The notes beneath the pieces were generated by a model. The model made no database searches, was not told the DNA's origin, and saw nothing but the letters and a program-made list of their open reading frames with translations. A stretch of DNA of 34,099 bases from a virus: positions 1-34,099 of IMG/VR virus record IMGVR_UViG_3300048115_000367; one strand, given 5' to 3'. This document shows, one piece after another, positions 23,081-32,228 of this stretch. Made by a program: the position numbers and the translations under genes. The first letter of the stretch is position 1, and the number at the start of each line of letters is the position of its first letter.

Positions 23081-25782
23081 TATATCTCTTCAACCTGAAA
23101 CCTGCCTGTGTTGGGCTTAGTGCCAGATTCACCTTGGCTTGTGGAGCCAGAAATTTCACCGACGGGCACATTCAGAATGTTTGCTGCCTCTCGCAAAAGC
23201 TGCTGCCTCATAGCGTCCTGTGCTTGTTTATCCTGCCCAGCCATGTTTTGCCGACTAATTATGCCCTCAACATAGTTTAGAATTGCCCTTCTACTGGTTT
23301 CTTTTTGCTGTTCATTAAGTTGATTGTAGTAGTCTCGCTTGACGCCGATGTTTGCAAGTGTGGTGTCAATGCCATTTTCAAAATTCAAAACAGCTTGCTC
23401 TGCGGCGTCTTGCTTCGCTCCATAACTTTCTAGAGCACTAATCCTAGTCTTTTGCGCTTCAAGTTTATTAGCTTGCTTTTGAACCTCGCTTTGGAACGCC
23501 GCATCAATCTCTGACTTCTTGAGTCCCATCTGCATTGCTTGCTGTCTTGTTTCTAGCGCCCGTTTCTGCGCGTTGCTTGCGGCGGCAGCCTTGCCCGCGT
23601 CAGACAGCCCAGCACCCAAATCACCTCTTGCGATACCTGCACCCAAGGCTATCAATGCTTGAGATCCTTTCTCGCGCTTTATGTCAGCAAGCTGAGATTG
23701 CATCTGCTTTTCATAATCAGACAACAGACCTTCATAAGAAAGAGTTGGTCTTTCTTGGCTTTCAATTAGATCCGCCAAGGTCTGCCTAGATTTAAGCGTG
23801 GCTTCTCTTCGTTTGCCCCCAGCTTCTAAGATGCTTCTAGCACCAGAACCTTCTCCAACACGAGCGGCCAATCTACCTTCAGCAGACCCAGTGCCTTGAA
23901 CCGCTTTTCCTCCACCAGTGCCAGTCCTGTCTTCATCTTTGTTGCCTACTGTAGTTGATCTACCCGATGCATCGGCACTTGTGCCTCCAGCAAGAGCGGC
24001 TTCAACAAGATCAGGATCAGCAGCATCATCTCCAATCCTGCCAGCATCGGTTTTAACCGCATCAGACTGATTTTCAGCTATATCAATTAGCTCCATCATG
24101 TTGACGCGAGAAGATTGGCCTAGTGGTGAATCATAGATACCTTCTAAAGGAGAGCCTTCTACGGAAGCAACTAGATCTTCTGTTATAGGGGATTCGCCTC
24201 GCTCCAACTGTCTCAGCGCCAGAAGTTCCGGTCGCGGTTGAGGCATTTCTGCACTAGCTAAATCTTGGAAGAACCTCCCTGCTGGCCCCAATGTGCGATC
24301 TGGCTCACCTAGAGCCGATGTCAATTCCGCCACTCTTTCTGGGTCTGATTGAGCTAACGCCCCAAACGCCGGATTGGAAGGGTCGTTCTTTAGAAAGTCT
24401 GGGATGAAACCTGAAACAACCTCTCTGTTTCTGGCCTGAAATTCTGCATCAGTCAAGCCACCCCTGACAGCAGGGCTTGGTTCTTGATTACGCCTAGCTT
24501 CAGATCCAGCGATAAGTTCTTGAATTAATGCGGTATTTTCTGGCGCTGGCGCATCGAGTGTGCCCACAGCAGGGCTTGCTTCTCTACCACGTCTTGCTTG
24601 AGATTCCGCGACTAGTTGCGCTGCCAAGGCAGAGTTATCAACCGCTGGCTGGGCACTAATTGGAGCAGAACCATCAACGTTGGATGGCGCAACTTGATCT
24701 GAACCAAACAGATTCCCCACCCTACGATCACCCGTACCTTCTGGTGGTGCCAATGCAGAGTTAATCATCTGCCGATACGAGGCAAAGTCGGCGGCAGGGG
24801 TAAGATCAGAACGGCCCCCATCGGGCATAACAAATCCACTCAGATCAGGAATTGAAGGTTCGCTGACCGAAGGGGTATCGCCACTCAAAGCTTGAATCTG
24901 GGCCTGCAAAGCGGCTGCCGTCCCCTCAGGGGCGCTACCTATTCCGCGCTGAGACGGAACAAAATCTTGACCACCACCAACAGCAGGAGATGCTACTTCC
25001 GCATCACGCCTAGCCTGAGACTGTTGAGCGAGCATCTTGCCGTATTCTGATTGATACATAGCGTCAATTGCTTCTTGTCCCATTGGGCTTGGGGCAGGGG
25101 TCATTTGTGATCTGGCAGGATTTAACAAATCATCTACATTTCTAGGCTCAAAAAACTCCATGCCTGCTGGGATGTCCCCTTGCTGTCTTGCAAAGATGTC
25201 AGCATATGCGTCTTGACTGTAGCGATCAGAAGGCATCGGCATGGTCGCTTCCATAGCCCCTAGTGTTGGTGCGCCAAGCTGAGACATCAGACCCTCGTTA
25301 AGCCCTAGCCTACGAATCTCTTGGGCAATCTGCTCGTCAGTCACGCCTTGAGCCTTTAGCTCTGCAATTCTTGGATCATCATCGAACGGGGTCGCCCTGC
25401 CATTAGCCATCTGAACCACGCCGCCAGCATACATGCCCATAGGAGGCTGCTGAGGCATCCCTTGAGGCATAGCTTGTGGAGGCATAGGCTGCTGCATACC
25501 CTGCGGAGGCATGCCTTGAGGAGGCACAGGAGGCCCGCCAGCGAGAGCCTGCATCTCAGGCTGCGGAGCACCCATAGCAGCGATACCCTGCTGCATTACC
25601 TGATCCTTTACAGTGCCCTGATTCTCTTGACGTTTCTGAAACCGTTGACGCATATCACCACGCCGCTGTATCTCGGATACGACTAAGAACTGTGGGATTT
25701 GCCCTGTAGGTTGCTGAGCTTCCTTCTGCAAGGCTTGATCAGGCAGGCCTTTAACCATGTCTTCGATTTCTAATATGTTCAC
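23080..25782 (-). CDS. Large Pro/Gln-rich virion protein with coiled-coil end
   Basis: The protein has 900 residues from a GTG at 25782, two bases after the preceding stop, with GAGAGG six bases upstream. The N-terminal part has a Met/Pro/Gln-rich stretch (PPQGMPPQGMQQPMPPQAMP, about residues 88-118) and a YAGGVVQMANG segment common in marine phage structural proteins. The middle is disordered and has three copies of ARRxxExSPAV near 257, 394 and 425. The C-terminal third (about 670-860) is a long charged helix (LADIKREKGSQALIALGAGIARGDLGAGL, then EVQKQANKLEAQKTRI). It is probably an internal or tail-associated virion protein; family assignment is by context. Confidence 0.7.
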   Translation of the reverse strand: MNILEIEDMVKGLPDQALQKEAQQPTGQIPQFLVVSEIQRRGDMRQRFQKRQENQGTVKDQVMQQGIAAMGAPQPEMQALAGGPPVPPQGMPPQGMQQPMPPQAMPQGMPQQPPMGMYAGGVVQMANGRATPFDDDPRIAELKAQGVTDEQIAQEIRRLGLNEGLMSQLGAPTLGAMEATMPMPSDRYSQDAYADIFARQQGDIPAGMEFFEPRNVDDLLNPARSQMTPAPSPMGQEAIDAMYQSEYGKMLAQQSQARRDAEVASPAVGGGQDFVPSQRGIGSAPEGTAAALQAQIQALSGDTPSVSEPSIPDLSGFVMPDGGRSDLTPAADFASYRQMINSALAPPEGTGDRRVGNLFGSDQVAPSNVDGSAPISAQPAVDNSALAAQLVAESQARRGREASPAVGTLDAPAPENTALIQELIAGSEARRNQEPSPAVRGGLTDAEFQARNREVVSGFIPDFLKNDPSNPAFGALAQSDPERVAELTSALGEPDRTLGPAGRFFQDLASAEMPQPRPELLALRQLERGESPITEDLVASVEGSPLEGIYDSPLGQSSRVNMMELIDIAENQSDAVKTDAGRIGDDAADPDLVEAALAGGTSADASGRSTTVGNKDEDRTGTGGGKAVQGTGSAEGRLAARVGEGSGARSILEAGGKRREATLKSRQTLADLIESQERPTLSYEGLLSDYEKQMQSQLADIKREKGSQALIALGAGIARGDLGAGLSDAGKAAAASNAQKRALETRQQAMQMGLKKSEIDAAFQSEVQKQANKLEAQKTRISALESYGAKQDAAEQAVLNFENGIDTTLANIGVKRDYYNQLNEQQKETSRRAILNYVEGIISRQNMAGQDKQAQDAMRQQLLREAANILNVPVGEISGSTSQGESGTKPNTGRFQVEEI

Positions 25783-25784
25783 TA

Positions 25785-27413
25785 TCAGCCTCTCATAGCG
25801 TTATACAGGCCTACACCACCGATACCGGCACCAAGCAACTGTTGTGTATCGCTTGGGCCGCCGAATGTAGCTGTTGATGTGCCTGGTGTAACAGGTAGCC
25901 CCTGAAGCATCTGGCTAAAGAATGCAAGCTGCTCTCTTGGGAATGCCTGTTGTCGCAAGAAGTCTTGATAACCCATGTCAAGGCCACGCTGCTGAGAACC
26001 TCTTCTGATCTCGCCAGCCGCCTGCAAGTTACGCAATCGCTCGAAAGCCATACGCTGCTCATCAGTACCTAACTGACCAAGGAGCCTTGATGCATCAAGC
26101 TGTTGGCCTCTTGTGGCGCGATCAGCTTCCATACCAGCAAACCCAAGACGGGCGCGTGTTTCTGCAAGCTGGGCGTTCTCTGCTCTTGCTCGCATACGAG
26201 CTTCATTCTCAGCCTGATTAACACGCTCTTGAATCTCTTGTGCGTTAAGACCAAGCCTTGCAGCTTCTTGTCTAGCAGCCTCCTGAGCTTGGAACACAGC
26301 ACGGTTTTCTTGTTGCTGTGCAAGGCGCAACTCTTCGTTTTGACCAAATGCAGTTTGCTGAAAGTTCTCTTGCGCTTGTCTCGCAGCATCCTCTTGCTGT
26401 TGTGCAGTCATCCCCATCTCAGCGGCGCGTTGTCTTGCTTGCTCTGCTGCTTGGAACGCCTGCTGTTGGAACTGCTCTCGTTGTGCAGCAACATCAGCGG
26501 TCTGACCAAATGCAGCCTGACGGAACTGTTCCTCAGCTTGTCGTGCTGCATCAGTCTGACCGGCAGCGGTCAAACCATACTGAGCTTCTTGCAGTCTCGC
26601 TGCACGGTCAGCCTCAAATGCTTGTTGTGCTTGATCGAATGCTGCTTGACCGCCTCTAGTTTGTATGTCGGCAAGCTGTTGACCCAAATTACGCTCTCTC
26701 TCGGACTGCATGATTGCTTCACGATAACCACCAAGACCACCTGATGAGGCTGCTTGTTGCGATATGTTTGCCCCTTGGATGTCAGACTGACGTTGGGCTT
26801 CTCGTTTTTCTATGTCCGTCACCAATTGCTGATACGGATTCATGTAGTCTTCTATCGTCGCGGTGTCAGCAATAGTGCCCGCTTGAAAACCTGGGCCTAA
26901 GTCCATTTGGTCAGCTTGATACCGAGCCTCTAGCGGCCCCATATCAAAACCTGACTGACGCTCTCTGGCTTCATAACCAGGATCAAAAGTTCCAGCCTGA
27001 TATCCAACGTCACGTTGACCAGCACGATAACCTTGGCCCAAAGAACCAGCTTGATAACCGCTACCAATATCACCCGCTTGATACCCTGAATACTGCATCG
27101 GGGGTCTAAAGCCCCCAGCGATATCCATGCCCATACCGACATCTTGAAAGCCCACGTTAGCGGCAATGTTCGATGCGTCAGTGATTTGTTGAGGGCTTCC
27201 CGCTGCGGCCATCTCGGCCATGCCTTGCATACCGTACTGCTCAAAGGGATCGAACTCAGCGATACGTTGACCAGGAAACGCCTCATAAGGGCGAGTTGAT
27301 TCGTATACGGTTCTACCTAGCAGTTCCTGAAAAAATGGTTCTGCATACTCAGGAAGATTTGTTTGTGTTACTACGCTCTCTTGAACGCCACCGCCGCCAC
27401 CACCTTTACTCAT
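25785..27413 (-). CDS. Gln/Ala-rich coiled-coil virion protein with YQAG repeats
   Basis: The protein has 542 residues from ATG 27413 (MSKGGGGGGVQESVV), chosen for the AAGGAGT site about 8 bases upstream; an earlier in-frame start is inside the preceding gene. After LPEYAEPFFQELLGRTVYES come about eight short aromatic-x-A-G units (YQAG, YRAG, FQAG; about residues 107-180). The rest is a long Gln/Ala/Arg-rich helical repeat region (QQAFQAAEQARQRAAEMGMT, QENFQQTAFGQNEEL). This looks like a rod or injected virion protein. It overlaps the previous gene by eight bases. Exact role unknown. Confidence 0.7.
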   Translation of the reverse strand: MSKGGGGGGVQESVVTQTNLPEYAEPFFQELLGRTVYESTRPYEAFPGQRIAEFDPFEQYGMQGMAEMAAAGSPQQITDASNIAANVGFQDVGMGMDIAGGFRPPMQYSGYQAGDIGSGYQAGSLGQGYRAGQRDVGYQAGTFDPGYEARERQSGFDMGPLEARYQADQMDLGPGFQAGTIADTATIEDYMNPYQQLVTDIEKREAQRQSDIQGANISQQAASSGGLGGYREAIMQSERERNLGQQLADIQTRGGQAAFDQAQQAFEADRAARLQEAQYGLTAAGQTDAARQAEEQFRQAAFGQTADVAAQREQFQQQAFQAAEQARQRAAEMGMTAQQQEDAARQAQENFQQTAFGQNEELRLAQQQENRAVFQAQEAARQEAARLGLNAQEIQERVNQAENEARMRARAENAQLAETRARLGFAGMEADRATRGQQLDASRLLGQLGTDEQRMAFERLRNLQAAGEIRRGSQQRGLDMGYQDFLRQQAFPREQLAFFSQMLQGLPVTPGTSTATFGGPSDTQQLLGAGIGGVGLYNAMRG

Positions 27414-27921
27414 CGTCAAAACTCCTTTCGTAGACCACATACGACCTAGAAAAACCATCTTGCTCAAGCCACTTCCAGAACCCCATTCGGGCTGTAGCTT
27501 CTATACCTGAGCAACCGTTATCTTTACCCCAATCCTTAAATCTTTCCAGCATATCCCAGACCCAATCGTTGAATCTGTCACCGCCTAGAAACTGCACAAC
27601 AACCATCCGCTTCTCTGGATACTGAATAATTTCAGTGGTGCCAACGCCATCTATGTTGTGATCTTCATCGAACGCAACCCACAACTGCTGATTGCCGTTT
27701 AGAATCGACGCATACAAGAACTCCATGTTCCATCGACCTTGAGACCTCTTCACTGCTCGAGCCAACTGATCCCTGACATCGGGCCAAAGGCTGTTTAAGT
27801 AGTTGGTAGGCACCATTGTAATGGTGTGAGTTATCTCTCTAGGTAGATCTTTTCGAGAAACCTTTGGTTCCCTAGAGATGTCTTCTATTTTGCTTGCGTC
27901 AAACTCTAATAAGCTGCTCAT
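27406..27921 (-). CDS. GNAT-fold acetyltransferase-like virion-operon protein
   Basis: The protein has 171 residues: an N-terminal polar part, then a core with QLWVAFDEDHNIDGVGTTEIIQYPEKRMVVVQFLGG (strands 1-4 of a GNAT fold, broken by turns). A helix WVWDMLERFKDWGKDNGC is followed by GIEATARMGFWKWLEQDGF and YVVYERSF, the usual last helix and strands. Many podoviruses have a similar GNAT-like gene beside the internal virion proteins. The acetyl-CoA pocket is not obviously intact, since the typical Gly-rich Q/RxxGxG/A loop is not seen, so catalysis is uncertain. ATGA overlap with the gene upstream. Confidence 0.6.
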   Translation of the reverse strand: MSSLLEFDASKIEDISREPKVSRKDLPREITHTITMVPTNYLNSLWPDVRDQLARAVKRSQGRWNMEFLYASILNGNQQLWVAFDEDHNIDGVGTTEIIQYPEKRMVVVQFLGGDRFNDWVWDMLERFKDWGKDNGCSGIEATARMGFWKWLEQDGFSRSYVVYERSFDDE

Positions 27922-29852
27922 GCTGGCAATGCACCTCCGGCCTTAGCACCCAATGGTGCCGGTTGTTGCATGGTTCCTGTTCGATCTTGTCGAACACGAT
28001 CCATCATACCCTCTAACTCTTGAACACCCGAGTTTGTGTCGCCATCACCGATGCCAGAAACAACATCAGCAGGGACAATGAACTCACCAGGAGATACAGC
28101 TACGGGTTGTTGATCACCGATCATGCCTGGAACTTGATCATCCATACCTTTACCTTCGCCTTGGATGACCCCTTCTTTCTGTGAATTAGGTACAACAGAT
28201 TCAAGCACCTGTGACCTGAGCATCTGGAACGCCTCAGAACCAAACTCATCAATGAATCGGTTAATCACAACCTCTGCTTGATCTTCCGGCAATCTACCAA
28301 GTAGTGCCATAGAGACCTGCTCTATGAGTTGCATAGCCATCGACTGATCCATTTGACCAGTGGTGTCACCACCCTCCTGCATGCCGTAGGCATTTTCGGT
28401 GATGTCATCGTAATAATTGCCGTACTCGCCAGCGTCATAAGAGTCAACAATCTTTTGAGCCTCTATTCGTTTTTTGCTCGCTCCCCTTCTGGGAGCCTTT
28501 CCTTCAAGAACCTCTTGGGCATCTCTAACCTCTTTGGGTATAGGCATAGACATGCCACCCATACCACCACCCTTACCAACAGCGCCAATGCCTTGATAAA
28601 GAGCCGGATCTATATCCATACCGGCACCAGGAATGCCTACATTGGGCTTTCCTACATTAATGTTTTTAAGAGCATCGGATGATTCCACCTCTGTTGGCTG
28701 CCTGAAGTAGCTGATCTCGGGCTGAAACCCAGGCCTAGTTCCCACAAGTTCCTCTGGCTTAACAGTGACTGGCCCTCGAAGTCTAGACTGACGCCCTGCT
28801 GGGGCACCGAATCCACCCATAGTGCCGACATTTCCAAGGTTTATTCCTCGGATCTCTCCTGGCCCACCGCCGTTCATCTGAATAGGTTGTCTGCCCATCA
28901 TCTGTAGTTCTGCGTGACGGCGCTGGAAGTCATCGGGATTTACAGAGGTAATACCGCCGCCCATCATTCCGTAATCACGTCCGTATTCCTTGGAGTAATC
29001 AATGCCGTAGTCAGAGCCAGCTTGCCGGATAGAAGCATCAACAATGCTTTGAGCGTCCTGAAGGTCTTGCTCCTTCTCTGCTGCTCGCTCACCGTACATA
29101 CGATCCATCGCGTCCTGCTGCCTGAACGCAGCACGTTGACCTTCGCCTATAGCTATAGGTGCTGCTGCCATTGGATTCAATAATCCCTTTGCAGAATCTG
29201 CAAGACCCCCTCGCCTAATGACATCAGTAGGGGCCATTTCTTTTGCTGCCATCAAAGAATCTTTTACTGCTTGATCCGCAACGCCAGCTTCGGCAACAGA
29301 TGGGAGCTTAGTCAAAGCTTCCGTAGTCAGTGTTGGGTCAGCAGCCAACGCAGCCGCTTTTGCTGAATCTGCCGTCTTAGCGGCAGTTGCAGCCTCTTTT
29401 GCTAACTGCTCTGTTCCTGCAATTGCTTTTGCTCCAGCTTCAAAGGCTTTTCCAACTCCAAAGCCAGTCAACCCAGACAGCAATCCTTCTTTAAGGTCGC
29501 CGGTCACAGCCGTAGTAGCCAGACCAGAACCAACAGCACTAGCCAAAGCAGCATTACTACCCAGCGCCGTAAGCCCAGTCCCAAGAGCCGTACCCCCAAG
29601 AAGCGAGCCTGTACCTAAAGCAGTGAAAGCCCCAGGAGCAAGAACGCTACCCAGCAGTGGAGCAAGGAAAGGCAAGAAAGCCTCCGGCTGCCCCGTCATC
29701 GGGTTGGTTGTGAGTTGCCCTGTGGGCGACAGAGAGGCTATACCAGCCACCTCTATCGGGTTCATGTGAACCATCATGCTGTCGCCGTATCGGCCTTGCT
29801 GGGCCATCTGCTCAGCCATAGGCTGCATTGGGAACATGTTTGGGTTGTTCAT
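27918..29852 (-). CDS. Ala/Gly-rich virion protein (644 aa)
   Basis: The protein begins with a Met/Gln-rich head, then TNPMTGQPEAFLPFLAPLLGS and an extended Ala/Gly/Leu-rich region (about 60-130) that could insert into or cross a membrane. Later parts are Gly- and Met-rich (GAVGKGGGMGGMSMPIPKE). A helical segment (QLIEQVSMALLGRLPEDQAEVVINRFIDEFG) is followed by an end region with EFIVPADVVSGIGDGDTNSG. The last motif is common in marine podovirus structural proteins. It is probably a tail or internal virion protein. Its stop shares two bases with the next gene's start. Confidence 0.65.
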   Translation of the reverse strand: MNNPNMFPMQPMAEQMAQQGRYGDSMMVHMNPIEVAGIASLSPTGQLTTNPMTGQPEAFLPFLAPLLGSVLAPGAFTALGTGSLLGGTALGTGLTALGSNAALASAVGSGLATTAVTGDLKEGLLSGLTGFGVGKAFEAGAKAIAGTEQLAKEAATAAKTADSAKAAALAADPTLTTEALTKLPSVAEAGVADQAVKDSLMAAKEMAPTDVIRRGGLADSAKGLLNPMAAAPIAIGEGQRAAFRQQDAMDRMYGERAAEKEQDLQDAQSIVDASIRQAGSDYGIDYSKEYGRDYGMMGGGITSVNPDDFQRRHAELQMMGRQPIQMNGGGPGEIRGINLGNVGTMGGFGAPAGRQSRLRGPVTVKPEELVGTRPGFQPEISYFRQPTEVESSDALKNINVGKPNVGIPGAGMDIDPALYQGIGAVGKGGGMGGMSMPIPKEVRDAQEVLEGKAPRRGASKKRIEAQKIVDSYDAGEYGNYYDDITENAYGMQEGGDTTGQMDQSMAMQLIEQVSMALLGRLPEDQAEVVINRFIDEFGSEAFQMLRSQVLESVVPNSQKEGVIQGEGKGMDDQVPGMIGDQQPVAVSPGEFIVPADVVSGIGDGDTNSGVQELEGMMDRVRQDRTGTMQQPAPLGAKAGGALPA

Positions 29853-30181
29853 TAGCTGGTCTCCACTCCGAAGAGGTTAAACGCGAAATCTCCCGAACTC
29901 GCATAAACTTTTATTACATCTGTCTGGTTTAAGCACATGCCAATCACCACTGTTTTAGTGGTGTGGTTTGCCAAAGATTCTGTGTGAAATAAGAACTGCT
30001 TATCGTCATCCGCCGCACCGCCAACATGAACGCTAACTCTAAATGAACCTTGGTTTGAGCCAAAGTTGCATATAACTAAAGAGCTAACTGTCGTCTGCGC
30101 TAGATTGGGTACGGTGTACAGGGTTGTTGATGTTGTTGCACTTGGGTTTGATTGGCCCAATACCTTGATAACGTCTGTCAC
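29852..30181 (-). CDS. Small beta-sandwich virion protein
   Basis: The 109-residue protein begins MTDVIKVLGQSNPSATTSTT and is almost all beta strand (LYTVPNLAQTTVSSLVICNFGS, FRVSVHVGGAADDDKQFLFH, KTVVIGMCLNQTDVIKVYASSGD, FAFNLFGVETS). This arrangement is frequent in marine phage genomes between tail-fibre and adaptor genes and is likely a decoration or head-to-tail component. It overlaps both neighbours by one to four bases, so it is in the same operon. The function is inferred from context only. Confidence 0.6.
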   Translation of the reverse strand: MTDVIKVLGQSNPSATTSTTLYTVPNLAQTTVSSLVICNFGSNQGSFRVSVHVGGAADDDKQFLFHTESLANHTTKTVVIGMCLNQTDVIKVYASSGDFAFNLFGVETS

Positions 30182-30372
30182 GATGCACCCATCAACAAGA
30201 ACTGGAACCTACGCATAGCAAGCGATCCTGTCTTATCGCCCTGAGTCTTGGCCTGAATCACATCGTTTTCGATCTGATCCATAGCCTGTTCGATTGTTCT
30301 GCGAGTGATTGCCTCATTGCCAACGTCGTATTCTGGGGCAGGCACCGGCAGTGGATTCTGTCTAGTCGCCAT
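30178..30372 (-). CDS. Short helical virion-operon protein (64 aa)
   Basis: The protein MATRQNPLPVPAPEYDVGNEA has a proline-rich head and then a helix TRRTIEQAMDQIENDVIQAKTQ ending in RRFQFLLMGAS. The helix may form a coiled coil. It is coupled to both neighbours by overlapping codons. Small proteins of this kind in podoviruses occur beside tail-adaptor genes; no specific role is known. Confidence 0.55.
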   Translation of the reverse strand: MATRQNPLPVPAPEYDVGNEAITRRTIEQAMDQIENDVIQAKTQGDKTGSLAMRRFQFLLMGAS

Positions 30373-32228
30373 TACCGCCTACCGTCCTGTCTCATATCAA
30401 ATCGTAGATCACCTAGTCGCCACCCAAAGCCAGAGCCTGTGCTTTCAACTCGAACAACAGCATGCCTAGCTCGAGTCCTTATGTTTGATTGAGTGGTGCT
30501 AGGTGTAACAGTCGCAGTAGCTTGTGTTGTTGGGGTCTCTAAGGGGAAGTTGCTGCCCTTAATCGTAAAGTCGATTGACGCGGCGTCGGTGGCTCCGCTG
30601 AACCTGAAGTCAGGAATGATTCTGCTGATCATCATAAAACGATCACCTTCAGCAATCTCAAGGTCTCCTGACTCAACAAACGCGGTCATTGCAGACCCAT
30701 CATCATCAAAGCCAGTTTCTTGGTTATACAGATAATTAGCATCCGTCACCCCAGTGTTTACAGATGAAGCGATAGGGTTTGAGTTCTTTGACGTTCCCAT
30801 CCAAGTGCCTCTATCCAATGTGCCAACAGCCCACAGATTCTCTGCGTAATTATACGATACATAGTTCGTGATTTCTGTGTCACCTTCGCCCACAGGGTAG
30901 AACCATATAACCTCTGAGAAGTCATTGTTCTCAGCAGCAAACACCTTAAACGCTTGGCCCTTGTTAAGATTAGAAAAGACATGTTCTTTTACGCTACACG
31001 GTAGTGGCTGGACTGACCCGTTGTAGACGTAGAAACCACCTGAATCCATGAAGTAGACCGAACCTCTAGCGTTTACCGCCGCGTTAGGCGAAATCATGGA
31101 TATGTCAGTGCTTAGCGTTGCAAACTGGAATGTAAACGGGGCACCCACAAACCGCATTGAGTGAAGGCTGACATCTGTAAACACAAGGATTTCTTGCCTT
31201 GTTTGAACAGCGCCAACGATCTGGGAGCCGGAGTTTATTCGCACACCGCCAGCAGTGTTCGTTGCCGTTGGTGTCCAGTCGGCAGCGTTTTCTTGATCTG
31301 AAAAGCGTATGAACAGCGGATCAATGTTGGATGAACCAATCGGGTTTGTGCCGAAGGCTATGACATGCTGATCTATATCAGAAACTAAAACCTGCAATGC
31401 GACAGTTGGTACATTAGAGGCACCGCCCAAGGTTGTAGCGTTGACTGCCCTCGCCCCAGTACCGGAAGACTCGTCCCAGTAAAATATGCCACCACCTCGA
31501 ATGTTAAAAATCAGGTCTTCACCAAAGTTGTCTTGACTAAAAAGACGCAACTGACCGTCAGCAGAAACACTGCTAGAGCTACCCCAAGTGCCAGAACCCC
31601 ATGTCCCTGCACCCCAACCCGTGCCTTGAACAAATGTGTTTAAGCCTGTGTTTATCTGATACGTCGCAACCGTTGAACTGCCGCCATTACCACTGTCGCT
31701 TGCGTTAGCGGTTACAGTCGCACCGCTGGTGTCTTTTGCCACGATAGTAAAGGTGTTTGTCGTGGGCACAGAAGCAATCTGATATTCCTGATTCAAGACC
31801 GATGCAATTATATTGCCACCCAAAGATGCTGCATCAGAGAAAGTGACGAAGTCATTGACCACTGCACCGTGTGCATTTTCAGTGACGGTAATCGTTGAAG
31901 AGCCGTTGGTTGCTGCAAAGGTGGCATCACCCGCTCCCGATGTCAGCCTAATCGGTGTGACATCGGTGTATCCAGAGCCTTCTGCTATGTAAAACTTTAG
32001 ATTGGTGCCAATCCCAAGATAGCTAATTGACTCAAGCGAAGACCAGTGATGGAGCGAACGGCACACACCAAGGAAGCTTTGATCAGAGTACTTAGTCCAA
32101 CCGCCAATCTTTTCTACTCGGCCTTGCCTGAATCTGATCTTGTCAGAGTCAAACCAGCCAGCATCGGCTGTGTACTCGGTTCCCTCTTTGTTAACGCCTG
32201 GGGCGAACTGTACTTTCGCCAGAGTCAT
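30372..32228 (-). CDS. Tail or stabilisation protein, beta-propeller type
   Basis: This 618-residue protein starts MTLAKVQFAPGVNKEGTEY. Its N-terminal part (KIRFRQGRVEKIGGWTKYS, then a LGIGTNLKFYIAEG strand) has the form of phage DNA-stabilisation or tail-hub proteins. A Gly/Trp-rich loop with WGAGTWGSGTWGSSSS occurs near residue 205. Later blocks include FSQDNFGEDLIF, GIFYWDESSG and YNYAENLWAVGTL, hallmarks of this marine family. It likely plugs or decorates the tail base. The stop is directly followed by the next stop/start junction; exact homology to P22 gp10 or T7 gp12 is inference. Confidence 0.65.
   Translation of the reverse strand: MTLAKVQFAPGVNKEGTEYTADAGWFDSDKIRFRQGRVEKIGGWTKYSDQSFLGVCRSLHHWSSLESISYLGIGTNLKFYIAEGSGYTDVTPIRLTSGAGDATFAATNGSSTITVTENAHGAVVNDFVTFSDAASLGGNIIASVLNQEYQIASVPTTNTFTIVAKDTSGATVTANASDSGNGGSSTVATYQINTGLNTFVQGTGWGAGTWGSGTWGSSSSVSADGQLRLFSQDNFGEDLIFNIRGGGIFYWDESSGTGARAVNATTLGGASNVPTVALQVLVSDIDQHVIAFGTNPIGSSNIDPLFIRFSDQENAADWTPTATNTAGGVRINSGSQIVGAVQTRQEILVFTDVSLHSMRFVGAPFTFQFATLSTDISMISPNAAVNARGSVYFMDSGGFYVYNGSVQPLPCSVKEHVFSNLNKGQAFKVFAAENNDFSEVIWFYPVGEGDTEITNYVSYNYAENLWAVGTLDRGTWMGTSKNSNPIASSVNTGVTDANYLYNQETGFDDDGSAMTAFVESGDLEIAEGDRFMMISRIIPDFRFSGATDAASIDFTIKGSNFPLETPTTQATATVTPSTTQSNIRTRARHAVVRVESTGSGFGWRLGDLRFDMRQDGRR

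Noticed and set aside
25440-25600. Repeated GGCATGCC-like and GGAGGC units suggestive of a CRISPR or DNA repeat array
   Set aside because: The repetition follows the Met-Pro-Pro-Gln-Gly codons of the Pro/Gln-rich protein; there are no equal spacers.
26103-26744. 213-residue rightward open frame opposite the Gln/Ala-rich virion protein
   Set aside because: It is antisense to a strongly coding coiled-coil region; its Leu/Ser/Cys-rich content is what Gln/Ala codons give on the other strand.
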